Shown: positions 1 through 5,362 of the stretch, piece by piece
How positions within the stretch are numbered: the first letter of the stretch is position 1
Layout of the letters: each line of letters opens with the position of its first letter
Assembly (NCBI GenBank): GCA_007119305.1
Contig: SKPY01000316.1
Span: 1-5,362, forward strand
Length of the DNA stretch: 5,362 bases
From: Nitriliruptorales bacterium
GTDB taxonomy: Bacteria; Actinomycetota; Nitriliruptoria; Euzebyales; Egibacteraceae
Direction of reading: 5' to 3'
Program-made: the position numbers and the translations under genes
Notes under the pieces: model-generated
The model's input: only the letters and a program-made list of their open reading frames with translations
The model's database searches: none
Told to the model about the DNA's origin: nothing

Positions 1-282
1 GAGCTGGCGGTGGCCGCTTCGACCCTGGCGGTCGCCGCGCTGTTCAACCCGCTGCGCCGGCGGGTCCAGTTTCGGGTCGACCGCCGCTTCAACCGCTCCC
101 GCTACGACGCCGGGCAGGAGGTCGCACGCTTCGTCCGCCGGCTGCGCGGGGAGCTGGACCTGGACACCCTGGGCGCCGAGCTCACGCAGATCGCTGACCG
201 CACCATTGCGCCCGCCGGCGTGTCGCTGTGGCTGCGCCAAGTGCACGACGTCCCCTACAGACAGCACCCTGATGGCCTCTGA
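1..282 (+). CDS. C-terminal fragment of a membrane sensor-like protein
   Basis: The frame is open from base 1, so the gene begins outside the window and only the last 93 residues are seen; the GTG at 10 is an internal valine codon, not a start. The first 15 residues are hydrophobic (alternating Ala, Leu and Val) and look like the end of a final transmembrane helix. They are followed by the positively charged, presumably cytoplasmic motif FNPLRRRVQ (residues 15-23), then VDRRFNRSRYDA (26-37), then an amphipathic stretch ending in SLWLR. From memory of the family, this series is typical of the region after the multi-TM domain in actinobacterial 7TM-type sensor histidine kinases and related kinase-less membrane proteins. 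Here the protein stops soon after SLWLR, with no GAF, HisKA or HATPase domain. It therefore resembles the kinase-less form, although a truncated kinase cannot be excluded without the upstream part. Signal and partner are unknown. The serine hydrolase starts 15 bases after the stop. Confidence 0.72.
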   Translation, partial: ELAVAASTLAVAALFNPLRRRVQFRVDRRFNRSRYDAGQEVARFVRRLRGELDLDTLGAELTQIADRTIAPAGVSLWLRQVHDVPYRQHPDGL

Positions 283-297
283 CGCGCAGTCCCTGTC

Positions 298-1377
298 ATG
301 GTCGCCCGCGGAACGTTCGCGGGTCCGCTGCCCGACTGGTCGCATGGGCTGTCGGCGATGACCTGCCTGGGGGACGCTCTTGAGCGGCTGGCCGCGGAGA
401 CGGGCTTCTCGGGCGTGATGCGCGTCGACCGCGGGGGCCGCACCGAACTCGCGCGCGCCTGTGGGCTGGCGCATCGTGGCCTGGGAGTGGCCAACAGGCT
501 CGACACGCAGTTCGCTGTTGCCAGCGGCACGAAGGCCGTGACGGCGTTGACGGTGGTCAGCCTGGTCGAAGAGGGGCGACTCGATCTGGCCACCACCGGC
601 CGCTCAGTGCTCGGCGAGGACCTGCCGCTGATCGACGACGACGTGACTATCGAGCACCTGCTCGCCCACCGCTCGGGCATCGGCGACTACGTCGACGAGG
701 ACGCGGGCGTCGAGGTGGCCGACTACTTGCTGCCCGTTCCGGTGCACGAGCTGGCGACCACCGAGGCCTATCTGCGGGTGCTTGACGGCTACCCTGCCAA
801 GTTCAGGCCGGGCGAGCGGTTCGCGTACTGCAACAGCGGCTACGTCGTGCTCGCGCTGCTCGCCGAGCGGGTCACGGGCACGCCGTTCCACGACCTCGTG
901 GGCGAGCGGGTGTGCGCACCGGCGGGTATGGCCGACACCGCGTTCCTGCGCTCCGACGAGCTGCCCGGTCGCGCGGCGGTGGGCTACCTGTCCGCAGCGG
1001 GGCTGCGGACCAACGTGTTGCACCTGCCCGTGCGCGGCAGCGGCGACGGCGGGATCTACACGACCGTGGCGGACGTGCACGCCTTGTGGGCGGCGCTGTT
1101 CGCCGGCCGGATCGTGTCGGACCGCTGGGTGGCCGAGATGGTGCGGCCCCGCAGCGACGTGCCGGAGGACTCGATGCGCTACGGCCTGGGGTTCTGGCTG
1201 CACGCGAGCAGTGACGTGGTCCTCATCGAGGGTGAGGACGCCGGCGTGTCGTTCCGCAGCGCGCACGAGCCGGCCACGGGCACGACCTCCACGGTGATCT
1301 CCAACACGACCGACGGGGCCTGGCCCATCGCGCGGCACCTCGACGACGCGCTCATGGCCGCCGCCGAGGATCGGTGA
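298..1377 (+). CDS. Serine hydrolase, beta-lactamase/PBP4* superfamily
   Basis: This 359-aa protein has the class C beta-lactamase / D-Ala-D-Ala carboxypeptidase / esterase fold (Beta-lactamase family). The nucleophile motif SxxK is S76-G-T-K79, inside FAVASGTKAVTAL. The family motif LLAHRSGIGDY follows at 121-131, the tyrosine motif Y177-C-N179 inside YCNSGYVVLALLAE, and GDGGIYTTVADV (249-260) further on. The third active-site motif is expected near residue 310. Here it reads EGEDAGVSF (311-319) rather than HTG or KTG. Such enzymes act by an acyl-serine intermediate on peptides, beta-lactams or small esters; the substrate cannot be read from sequence. No signal peptide or membrane segment is visible, so it is probably cytoplasmic. 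The start is uncertain: ATG at 298 has no Shine-Dalgarno, and ATG at 358 (Met21) sits just before the conserved domain with no better site. A hairpin at 305-323 would become intergenic with the later start. The gene lies 15 bp after the membrane protein and 32 bp before the small gene, so co-transcription is likely. Confidence 0.9.
   Translation: MVARGTFAGPLPDWSHGLSAMTCLGDALERLAAETGFSGVMRVDRGGRTELARACGLAHRGLGVANRLDTQFAVASGTKAVTALTVVSLVEEGRLDLATTGRSVLGEDLPLIDDDVTIEHLLAHRSGIGDYVDEDAGVEVADYLLPVPVHELATTEAYLRVLDGYPAKFRPGERFAYCNSGYVVLALLAERVTGTPFHDLVGERVCAPAGMADTAFLRSDELPGRAAVGYLSAAGLRTNVLHLPVRGSGDGGIYTTVADVHALWAALFAGRIVSDRWVAEMVRPRSDVPEDSMRYGLGFWLHASSDVVLIEGEDAGVSFRSAHEPATGTTSTVISNTTDGAWPIARHLDDALMAAAEDR
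305..323. other. Inverted repeat near the start of the hydrolase gene
   Basis: CCCGCG (305-310) and CGCGGG (318-323) are perfect 6-bp arms around a 7-base loop, GAACGTT. The overlapping GAACGTTC (311-318) is itself an 8-bp palindrome. No T-tract follows, so this is not a classical intrinsic terminator. It could be an operator or a leader hairpin if translation starts at 358 instead of 298. In a genome this GC-rich it may also be chance. Confidence 0.3.
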
Positions 1378-1397
1378 TGTGCGCCGTACAACCCTGC

Positions 1398-1404
1398 AAG
1401 GAGG
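1398..1404 (+). promoter_or_regulatory. Strong ribosome binding site deciding the GTG start at 1410
   Basis: AAGGAGG is a near-perfect complement of the 16S rRNA 3' end. It ends five bases before GTG at 1410. The ATG at 1405 abuts it with no spacing and opens a different frame, and the in-frame GTG at 1374 lies upstream of it. GTG 1410 is therefore the best start for the small gene. This is the only strong Shine-Dalgarno site in the window. Confidence 0.85.
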
Positions 1405-1409
1405 ATGTC

Positions 1410-1706
1410 GTGGCTGTGGTCTGTGAGCTGCACGTGTCAGGTGGAAGCCAGGCGGAGGGCGCCGAGCTGCAGGCGCAAGTGGAGCGGCGGTTGGCCGCAG
1501 CGGGCGGTCCCCCCGACGGGCTCATGTTCGTCTGCGTCCATCCGCACGGGCACGGCTTCCGGATCCTCCTGGTGTTCCGCACCGCCGAGGCGGCGCAGGA
1601 CGAGATCGAAGGCGGTCTTCGTGCCGACGCCGCCGCCGTCGGGATCGACCTCGGCGCTGCAGCGATCTCTCCCGTCTGGCATATGGCGCTCCCGGGCGCC
1701 CGCTGA
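1410..1706 (+). CDS. Small conserved-looking protein of unknown function (98 aa)
   Basis: I do not recognise this gene's family. The start is GTG at 1410, set by the AAGGAGG site, giving 98 residues. A longer reading from GTG 1374 would overlap the hydrolase stop and place the ribosome site inside the gene. By eye the order of elements is beta strand (AVVCELHVSG, 2-11), helix (EGAELQAQVERRLAAAG, 16-32), strand (GLMFVCVHPH, 37-46), strand (GFRILLVFR, 49-57), helix (AEAAQDEIEGGLRADAAAVG, 59-78), then a last short strand ending in SPVWHMAL. This beta-alpha-beta-beta-alpha-beta order suggests a small ferredoxin-like fold. HPHGHG (44-49), with three histidines, could bind a metal, but this is only inference. 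There is no signal peptide or membrane segment. Third codon positions are strongly GC, as in its neighbours, which supports real coding. It follows the hydrolase stop by 32 bp on the same strand and is probably co-transcribed with it. Confidence 0.75.
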   Translation: MAVVCELHVSGGSQAEGAELQAQVERRLAAAGGPPDGLMFVCVHPHGHGFRILLVFRTAEAAQDEIEGGLRADAAAVGIDLGAAAISPVWHMALPGAR

Positions 1707-1858
1707 CGATCGCGACGCCAGCCCCCTCTGCAGCGGCCGGAGACGAGGCGCCAGTCGTCGCTGGCAGCGACCCGCAAGCTGATCCGGACGGAGCGCTCAC
1801 CGCCTCCGGCGGCGTGCGCTAGGGGCCATCTCGTTGTTGCCGTCGCCCTCGACCTGAA

Positions 1859-1874
1859 CAGGGCTGTTGCCCTG
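1859..1874. other. GC-rich hairpin, 6-bp stem with 4-base loop
   Basis: CAGGGC (1859-1864) pairs perfectly with GCCCTG (1869-1874) around TGTT. No U-tract follows on either strand, so it is not a standard terminator. It lies in the gap between the small gene and the regulator gene. It could be part of a transcript leader or of gene debris. Confidence 0.35.
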
Positions 1875-1924
1875 GCCGAGCGTCCCCACGCCGTTCCCCG
1901 TCTGCCAGCCCACGGCGGCGCCGA

Positions 1925-1948
1925 CGTGGGCAGACGCTCGTGCCCGCG
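1925..1948. other. GC-rich hairpin, 8-bp stem with 8-base loop
   Basis: CGTGGGCA (1925-1932) pairs with TGCCCGCG (1941-1948) with one G-U pair, around an 8-base loop. A smaller repeat, CTCG-TACA-CGAG (1958-1969), follows at once. This is the longest stem I could find in the gap. No U-tract follows it on either strand. Confidence 0.35.
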
Positions 1949-2124
1949 CGCGACGGTCTCGTACACGAGCGGGCCGCCCGCCTGCCACTAGCCTGCGGTG
2001 CAGGTTGGTGCCGTGACGCTTCACCGTCGCCAGTCGCGGCAACGACGTCGCCCACGTCGAGCACCGGCACCGTCGGGCGACTCATGACGACCGGTCCCCT
2101 CACGGCAAGCGCGCTCCCACCCGA

Positions 2125-2130
2125 TAGGGT
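2125..2130 (+). promoter_or_regulatory. Candidate -10 element for the AfsR-like regulator
   Basis: TAGGGT fits the actinobacterial -10 pattern TANNNT and ends 11 bases before the ATG at 2142. Transcription would begin about 2136-2138, leaving a leader of only a few bases. This agrees with the lack of a properly spaced Shine-Dalgarno; the GGGA at 2137-2140 is too close to the ATG. I see no good -35 hexamer at the usual distance, so the call rests on the -10 alone. Confidence 0.35.
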
Positions 2131-2141
2131 TTGATCGGGAC

Positions 2142-5129
2142 ATGCAGCTGTGTGCGCTGGGGCCGTTGGAGGTCGCCGCCGGGGAACGGCGGGAGCGTTT
2201 CGGCAGCGACACCCAGCGCCTCATCCTCGCGGTGCTGCTCGCGGCCCGGGGCGCGGTCGTCTCGGTCGATCGGCTGACGCACGCCGTCTGGAGGGAGACA
2301 CCGCCGCCGAGTGCACGCCAGTCGCTGCACAGTCACGTTTCCCGGCTGCGCCGCACACTGGCCGCGCTCGACCCCGGGGGTGCGGACGTCGTGGTGTCCG
2401 ACCGCGCCGGCTACCGGGTGGATCTCGCCTCGCATCATCTGGATGCCGATCGGTTCGAGGCTCTGGTGGGGCAGGCCCGCCCGCTGCTGGCCGTGGATCC
2501 AAGGCAGGCCGCCCGGTGGCTCGGCGAGGCGCTGGCGCTGTGGCGTGGGGAGGCGTTCGGGGAGCTCGCTGTCCACGACTTGGTCCGACCGGAGGCGGTG
2601 CGACTGGAGGAGCTGCGGGCTGCGGCGGCCGGTGACCGTCTGGACGTGCTGCTGGCGGCGGGCGAGCACCAGCGGGTCGTCGGGGACCTCGAGGCCGCGG
2701 TGGCCGCCGATCCACTGGCCGAGCGCGCGCACGGCCAGCTGATGCTCGCGCTGTACCGCAGCGGCCGGCAGGCCGACGCCCTGGCGGTCTACCGCCGGCT
2801 GCGCCGGCGACTTGCCGAGGAGCTCGGCGTCGATCCCTCCCCCGACGTGCACAGCCTGCACGAGCGGATCCTCCAGCACGACCCCGACCTGGCGGCTCCG
2901 CCGGCGGAGGCAGGCCGGCGCCGCGACGCGACCCCAGGCGCCGACCGGCCCATCGGCCGGGACGAGGACGTGGCCGCCCTCGCCACACTGCTCATGTCGA
3001 GCTCCGTGGTGACGCTGACCGGGCCGGGTGGAGTGGGCAAGAGCCGTCTGGCCGAGGCGGTGGCCGCCGAAGTCGGTGGGGCGTTCGAGGACGGGGTCGC
3101 GGTATGCGCGCTGGCGGCGGTGGGCGATCCTTCCAGCGTCGCCGGAGCGCTCGTCGGCGCGGTGCAGGCACAGGACACCGGCGTCCGGTCCGCGGAGGAG
3201 ACTCTGCTCACGGCGCTTGGGACGCGGCGTCTGCTGCTGGTCCTGGACAACTGCGAGCACCTGCTCGAGGCGGTCGCGCCACTCGTCGACCGCATCCGCG
3301 CCACGTGCCCGCGCACAGCCGTGCTCGCCACCTCCAGGGAGCGCCTGCGCCTGCCCGGTGAGCGGGTCTGGGACGTCCACCCCCTGTCCGTCCCCCATCT
3401 GGGAGCAGGCTCCGCCGAGGTAGCCGACACCCCGGCCGGGGCGCTGTTCTGCGCCCGGGCGCAGGCCGCCGAGCCCTCCTTCGCGTTGACCGATGGCAAT
3501 GCCTGGGCGGTCGCCGAGCTGTGCCGTCGGCTCGACGGGCTCCCGCTGACCATCGAGCTCGCCGCCGCACGGGTCCGAGCGCTCGCCCCCGCGGACCTCG
3601 TCGCGCGGATCGAGGACCGGTTCGAGGTGCTGACCGGCGGTCCGCCCGGAGAGACGGGGCGTCACCGCACCCTCGAGGCGGTGGTGGCGTGGTCCTACGA
3701 GCTGCTCACCGAGCCCGAGGCCCTGCTGTTCGAACGCCTGTCGGTGTTCGCCGGGCCGTTCCCGCTCGCCGCCGCCGAGCAGGTGTGCGCCGGCGCGCCG
3801 CTGGCCGAGCAGCAGGTCGCCGGCCTGCTCGCCGAGCTGGTCGACAAGTCGCTGGTGGCCGTCGACCGCGCCGGCGGGCAGATGCGCTACCGGCTGCTCG
3901 ACACCCTGCGAGCCTACGGCGCCCGACGTCTCGCCGAGCGTGGGGAGACCGACCGCGCCCGTCGCGCGCACGCCGAGCATCACCTGGGGCGCGCCGAGAC
4001 GCTGGGTGCGCAGGTGCGCGGCCCCGACGAGCGCGACGCCGTGGCAGGCATCGACGCGGTGATCGACGACCTGCGCGTGGCCCACGGCTGGCTCGTGACG
4101 GCAGAGCAGGTCGAAGGGGCGTCGCGCCTGCCTGCCGCCCTGCACGACGACCTCGTCTTCCGACCGCGCAGCGAGGTGTACGCCTGGGCCGAGCGGGCCC
4201 TGGGACTGACCCGCGCCGAGGAGCATCCCGCCTCCGCGGCGGCCCTGGTCACCGCGGCCCGGGGGGCGATGGACCGCGGCGAGCTCGGCCGCGCCCGCGA
4301 CCTCGCCGAGGCCGCGCTCGACCGAGCCGAACCCGCCACCCTGACCGTGCTGTGGGCCCTGTACGTGCTCACCACGGCATCCCTGTACGAGGGCCGGCTC
4401 GACGACGCGCTCGTCCTCGCCGAACGGCGCGTCCGCCTCGCCGAACAGCTGGGAGAGGACTACCACCAGGCCCTCGCCCATGCCAGCCGCGCGCTCGGGC
4501 ACCGCTACCGCGGCGACGACCACGCGGCCGCAGAGGCCGCAGTGCAGGCCCGTGACGCCGCCGAGCGCTCCGGCAACCACACCGCCCGTGCGTGGACGCT
4601 GTACGCGAGCGGCGAGGCCCTGCTCGACAGCGACCCCGCGCAGGCCGCCGACCTGCTCGCCCGCGCCATCGACGGCGCCCGCAGCGTCCAGCGGCACTTC
4701 ATCGAAGGGGTCGCGCTGGTCTCGCTCGCCTCGCTGCACGGCCGCGCCGGCGACACCAGCCGGGGGCTGGCGCTGTTCCGCGAGGCGATCGCGCTGTGGC
4801 GGCGGCTCGGCAACCGCACGAACCAGCTCACCGCGCTGCGCAACCTCGTGGAGGTCTTCGCCCGAGTCGGAGCCGACGAGTCGGCGGCCGTGCTGCACGG
4901 CGCGGTCACCCTGGGGTCCACGCCCAGCTTCGGTGCCGAAGCCCGACGGCTGGCCGCGGCCTGGGAGCAGGTCGAGCGACGACTGGGCGCCGACGCCGCC
5001 AGAACCGCCGCCGGGCACGGCCGGCACCAGCCCATGGCGGAGGTGGTCGACGGGGCGCTGGCCACCCTCGACGCGCTGCTCGAGCGGACTGTGGTCACCA
5101 GGTCGCCCGCCGACCAGCAGCGATCTTGA
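2142..5129 (+). CDS. AfsR/SARP-type transcriptional regulator (BTAD, NB-ARC ATPase, TPR-like)
   Basis: This 995-aa cytoplasmic regulator has the architecture of Streptomyces AfsR, which is of similar length. Residues 1-95 form an OmpR/PhoB-like winged helix that begins right at the Met (LCALGPLEV), with the likely recognition helix in ARQSLHSHVSRLRRTL (58-73). A BTAD helical domain spans about 98-245, including ALALWRGEAFGEL and YRRLRRRLAEELGVDPSP. After a Pro/Ala/Arg-rich linker, an NB-ARC/STAND ATPase starts at IGRDEDV (271). It shows Walker A GPGGVGKS (294-301), Walker B LLLVLDNCEH (364-373), TSRE (397-400) and GLPL (466-469), then a winged-helix segment (about 505-605, LVDKSLV and RLLDTLRAYG). 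From about 640 to 970 TPR-like helical repeats probably sense a ligand or partner. In the known model, nucleotide binding and C-terminal sensing switch DNA binding by the N-terminus. Targets cannot be read here. The reverse in-phase frame is free of stops, so the gene has no TTA, CTA or TCA codon and hence no bldA-type TTA control. An exact afsR orthologue is not proven. Confidence 0.93.
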   Translation: MQLCALGPLEVAAGERRERFGSDTQRLILAVLLAARGAVVSVDRLTHAVWRETPPPSARQSLHSHVSRLRRTLAALDPGGADVVVSDRAGYRVDLASHHLDADRFEALVGQARPLLAVDPRQAARWLGEALALWRGEAFGELAVHDLVRPEAVRLEELRAAAAGDRLDVLLAAGEHQRVVGDLEAAVAADPLAERAHGQLMLALYRSGRQADALAVYRRLRRRLAEELGVDPSPDVHSLHERILQHDPDLAAPPAEAGRRRDATPGADRPIGRDEDVAALATLLMSSSVVTLTGPGGVGKSRLAEAVAAEVGGAFEDGVAVCALAAVGDPSSVAGALVGAVQAQDTGVRSAEETLLTALGTRRLLLVLDNCEHLLEAVAPLVDRIRATCPRTAVLATSRERLRLPGERVWDVHPLSVPHLGAGSAEVADTPAGALFCARAQAAEPSFALTDGNAWAVAELCRRLDGLPLTIELAAARVRALAPADLVARIEDRFEVLTGGPPGETGRHRTLEAVVAWSYELLTEPEALLFERLSVFAGPFPLAAAEQVCAGAPLAEQQVAGLLAELVDKSLVAVDRAGGQMRYRLLDTLRAYGARRLAERGETDRARRAHAEHHLGRAETLGAQVRGPDERDAVAGIDAVIDDLRVAHGWLVTAEQVEGASRLPAALHDDLVFRPRSEVYAWAERALGLTRAEEHPASAAALVTAARGAMDRGELGRARDLAEAALDRAEPATLTVLWALYVLTTASLYEGRLDDALVLAERRVRLAEQLGEDYHQALAHASRALGHRYRGDDHAAAEAAVQARDAAERSGNHTARAWTLYASGEALLDSDPAQAADLLARAIDGARSVQRHFIEGVALVSLASLHGRAGDTSRGLALFREAIALWRRLGNRTNQLTALRNLVEVFARVGADESAAVLHGAVTLGSTPSFGAEARRLAAAWEQVERRLGADAARTAAGHGRHQPMAEVVDGALATLDALLERTVVTRSPADQQRS

Positions 5130-5133
5130 CGGC

Positions 5134-5151
5134 CACGGCAGCACGCCGGTG
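5134..5151 (+). terminator. Weak bulged hairpin after the regulator gene
   Basis: Five bases after the TGA, CACGGC (5134-5139) can pair with GCCGGTG (5145-5151) with one bulged G and a 5-base loop. No U-tract follows. A second small repeat, GCGTC-CACG-GACGC, lies at 5175-5188. Either could act as a U-less actinobacterial terminator, but both are short. Confidence 0.22.
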
Positions 5152-5210
5152 CGCGGGGGCCTACGCGCTGGCAGGCGTCCACGGACGCGTCGACGTCGAG
5201 GCGGGGGGTC

Positions 5211-5362
5211 GCCAACTGCTGCGCGAAATTTCATCGTTATATACGAACATATGTGCTAGTCGGTCCACATGAGACTCCGTGAATGGGCCGAGTGTGAAGG
5301 CGTCCATTACCAGACGGCGTGGCGATGGGTTCGCGACGGTCGGATGCCCGTCCCCGTCTCCC
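5211..5362 (+). mobile_element. Left part of a probable IS607-family insertion sequence
   Basis: The composition changes abruptly: bases 5225-5260 are about 31% G+C (11 of 36), in a window that is otherwise strongly GC-rich. The AT-rich stretch contains ACATATGT (5247-5254, perfect palindrome) and CGTTATATACG (5235-5245, near-palindrome). It leads straight into a reading frame that starts like IS607 TnpA. IS607 elements use a serine recombinase, lack terminal inverted repeats and target duplications, and usually encode TnpA followed by TnpB. The exact left end cannot be fixed here. The GGGGGG at 5203-5208 is a plausible junction, because IS607 is known to insert at GG. The element continues past the right edge. 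Confidence 0.65.
5269..5362 (+). CDS. tnpA: IS607-family serine recombinase TnpA, N-terminal part
   Basis: The ATG at 5269 opens a frame that runs off the window after 31 complete codons. The visible protein reads LREWAECEGVHYQTAWRW (residues 3-20), then VRDGRMPVPV. This is the MerR-like helix-turn-helix found at the N-terminus of IS607 TnpA proteins: a short helix, a Gly-Val turn, a TAWRW recognition helix, and the GRMPVP wing entry. In known members this DNA-binding part precedes the serine resolvase catalytic domain, whose active serine would lie beyond the edge. No clear Shine-Dalgarno precedes the ATG. TATATA at 5238-5243 could be a -10 element. The mix of an AT-rich upstream region and less strict codon use (CAT, GGT, GTT, TGT) suggests horizontal origin. 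The main alternative is another MerR-like or excisionase-type protein, but the residue pattern favours IS607. Confidence 0.8.
   Translation, partial: MRLREWAECEGVHYQTAWRWVRDGRMPVPVS

Larger units (their letters stand above)
1707..2141. other. 435-base gap without a convincing gene
   Basis: No single frame in this stretch looks like a gene. On the - strand, segments with coding-like third-position GC occur in shifting frames from 2085 down to about 1800. They include a Gly/Asn-rich piece, GQGNSPVQVEGDGN, and are reported below as a possible decayed gene. The 5' part has a weak repeat, GCCAG/CTGGC (1750-1765), that could help end the upstream transcript, though no T-tract follows. Two better hairpins lie at 1859-1874 and 1925-1948. 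The last bases hold an 8-bp palindrome, GACCGGTC (2089-2096), and a -10-like element for the regulator gene. Confidence 0.6.

Noticed and set aside
604..1338. A 244-aa - strand frame antisense to the serine hydrolase
   Set aside because: It is also codon-aligned with the sense gene, is His/Arg/Val-rich without domains, and overlaps a well-supported gene.
1405..1782. A 125-aa + frame starting at ATG 1405
   Set aside because: The ATG directly abuts the AAGGAGG with no spacing. The product is Ser/Arg/Trp/Cys-rich and the frame overlaps the better-supported 98-aa protein.
1750..1812. Repeats GCCAG/CTGGC (1750-1765) and CCGCC/GGCGG (1800-1812) as a terminator of the hydrolase/small-gene unit
   Set aside because: The stems are only 5 bp and no T-tract follows. 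At this GC content such repeats are expected by chance.
1940..2134. A 64-aa + frame in the gap before the regulator
   Set aside because: It has no ribosome site, no recognisable motif and mixed codon use, and its end overlaps the probable promoter of the regulator gene.
2100..5234. A 1044-aa open frame on the - strand antisense to the whole regulator gene
   Set aside because: It is exactly codon-aligned with the sense gene and exists because that gene lacks TTA, CTA and TCA codons. Its translation is a Gly/Arg/Gln/Val-rich string with no recognisable domain, while the sense frame has all the motifs of a known family.
4480..5259. Long + strand frames in other phases over the regulator's 3' part, some running into the AT-rich segment
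   Set aside because: They are Arg/Pro/Ala-rich shadow frames of the regulator gene, with no start signals or domains of their own.

Overview
The window looks like chromosomal DNA from a high-GC actinobacterium (Actinomycetota). The base composition is very GC-rich, third codon positions are almost all G or C, and GTG starts and weak Shine-Dalgarno sites occur. The protein families are typical of that phylum: a BTAD/NB-ARC regulator of the AfsR type, a cytoplasmic beta-lactamase-fold hydrolase, and the tail of a membrane sensor-like protein. All supported genes lie on the + strand. The species cannot be named from this sequence.

Layout. (1) 1-282 is the C-terminal end of a membrane protein resembling the multi-TM N-terminal part of actinobacterial sensor kinases. 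(2) 298-1377 is a 359-aa serine hydrolase of the beta-lactamase/PBP4* superfamily. It has SxxK and YxN motifs but an unusual EDAG where HTG or KTG is expected. (3) 1410-1706 is a small 98-aa protein of unknown function. Its start is fixed by a near-perfect AAGGAGG five bases upstream of a GTG. (4) 1707-2141 is a 435-base gap with no convincing gene. It holds several GC-rich hairpins, a patchy coding-like signal on the - strand that may be gene debris, and the probable promoter of the next gene. (5) 2142-5129 is a 995-aa AfsR/SARP-type STAND regulator: OmpR-like winged helix, BTAD, NB-ARC ATPase, then TPR-like helices. (6) 5130-5210 is a short spacer with a weak hairpin. (7) From about 5211 the composition drops sharply to AT-rich, followed at 5269 by the first 31 codons of an IS607-family serine recombinase (TnpA), which runs off the window. 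This is probably the left end of an IS607-type insertion sequence.

How the genes work together. The hydrolase and the small protein are 32 bp apart and probably co-transcribed. The hydrolase follows the sensor-like gene closely and may belong to the same unit. The AfsR-like regulator is separated from them by the long gap and probably has its own promoter; nothing in the sequence ties it to the upstream genes beyond proximity. The mobile element directly downstream makes this a boundary of ordinary genome and accessory DNA. I found no CRISPR array, tRNA or rRNA. I also found no clear evidence of a new multi-gene system. The points most worth checking are the variant active site, the possible decayed reverse-strand gene, and the IS607 element whose tnpB/omega-RNA part would lie beyond the right edge.
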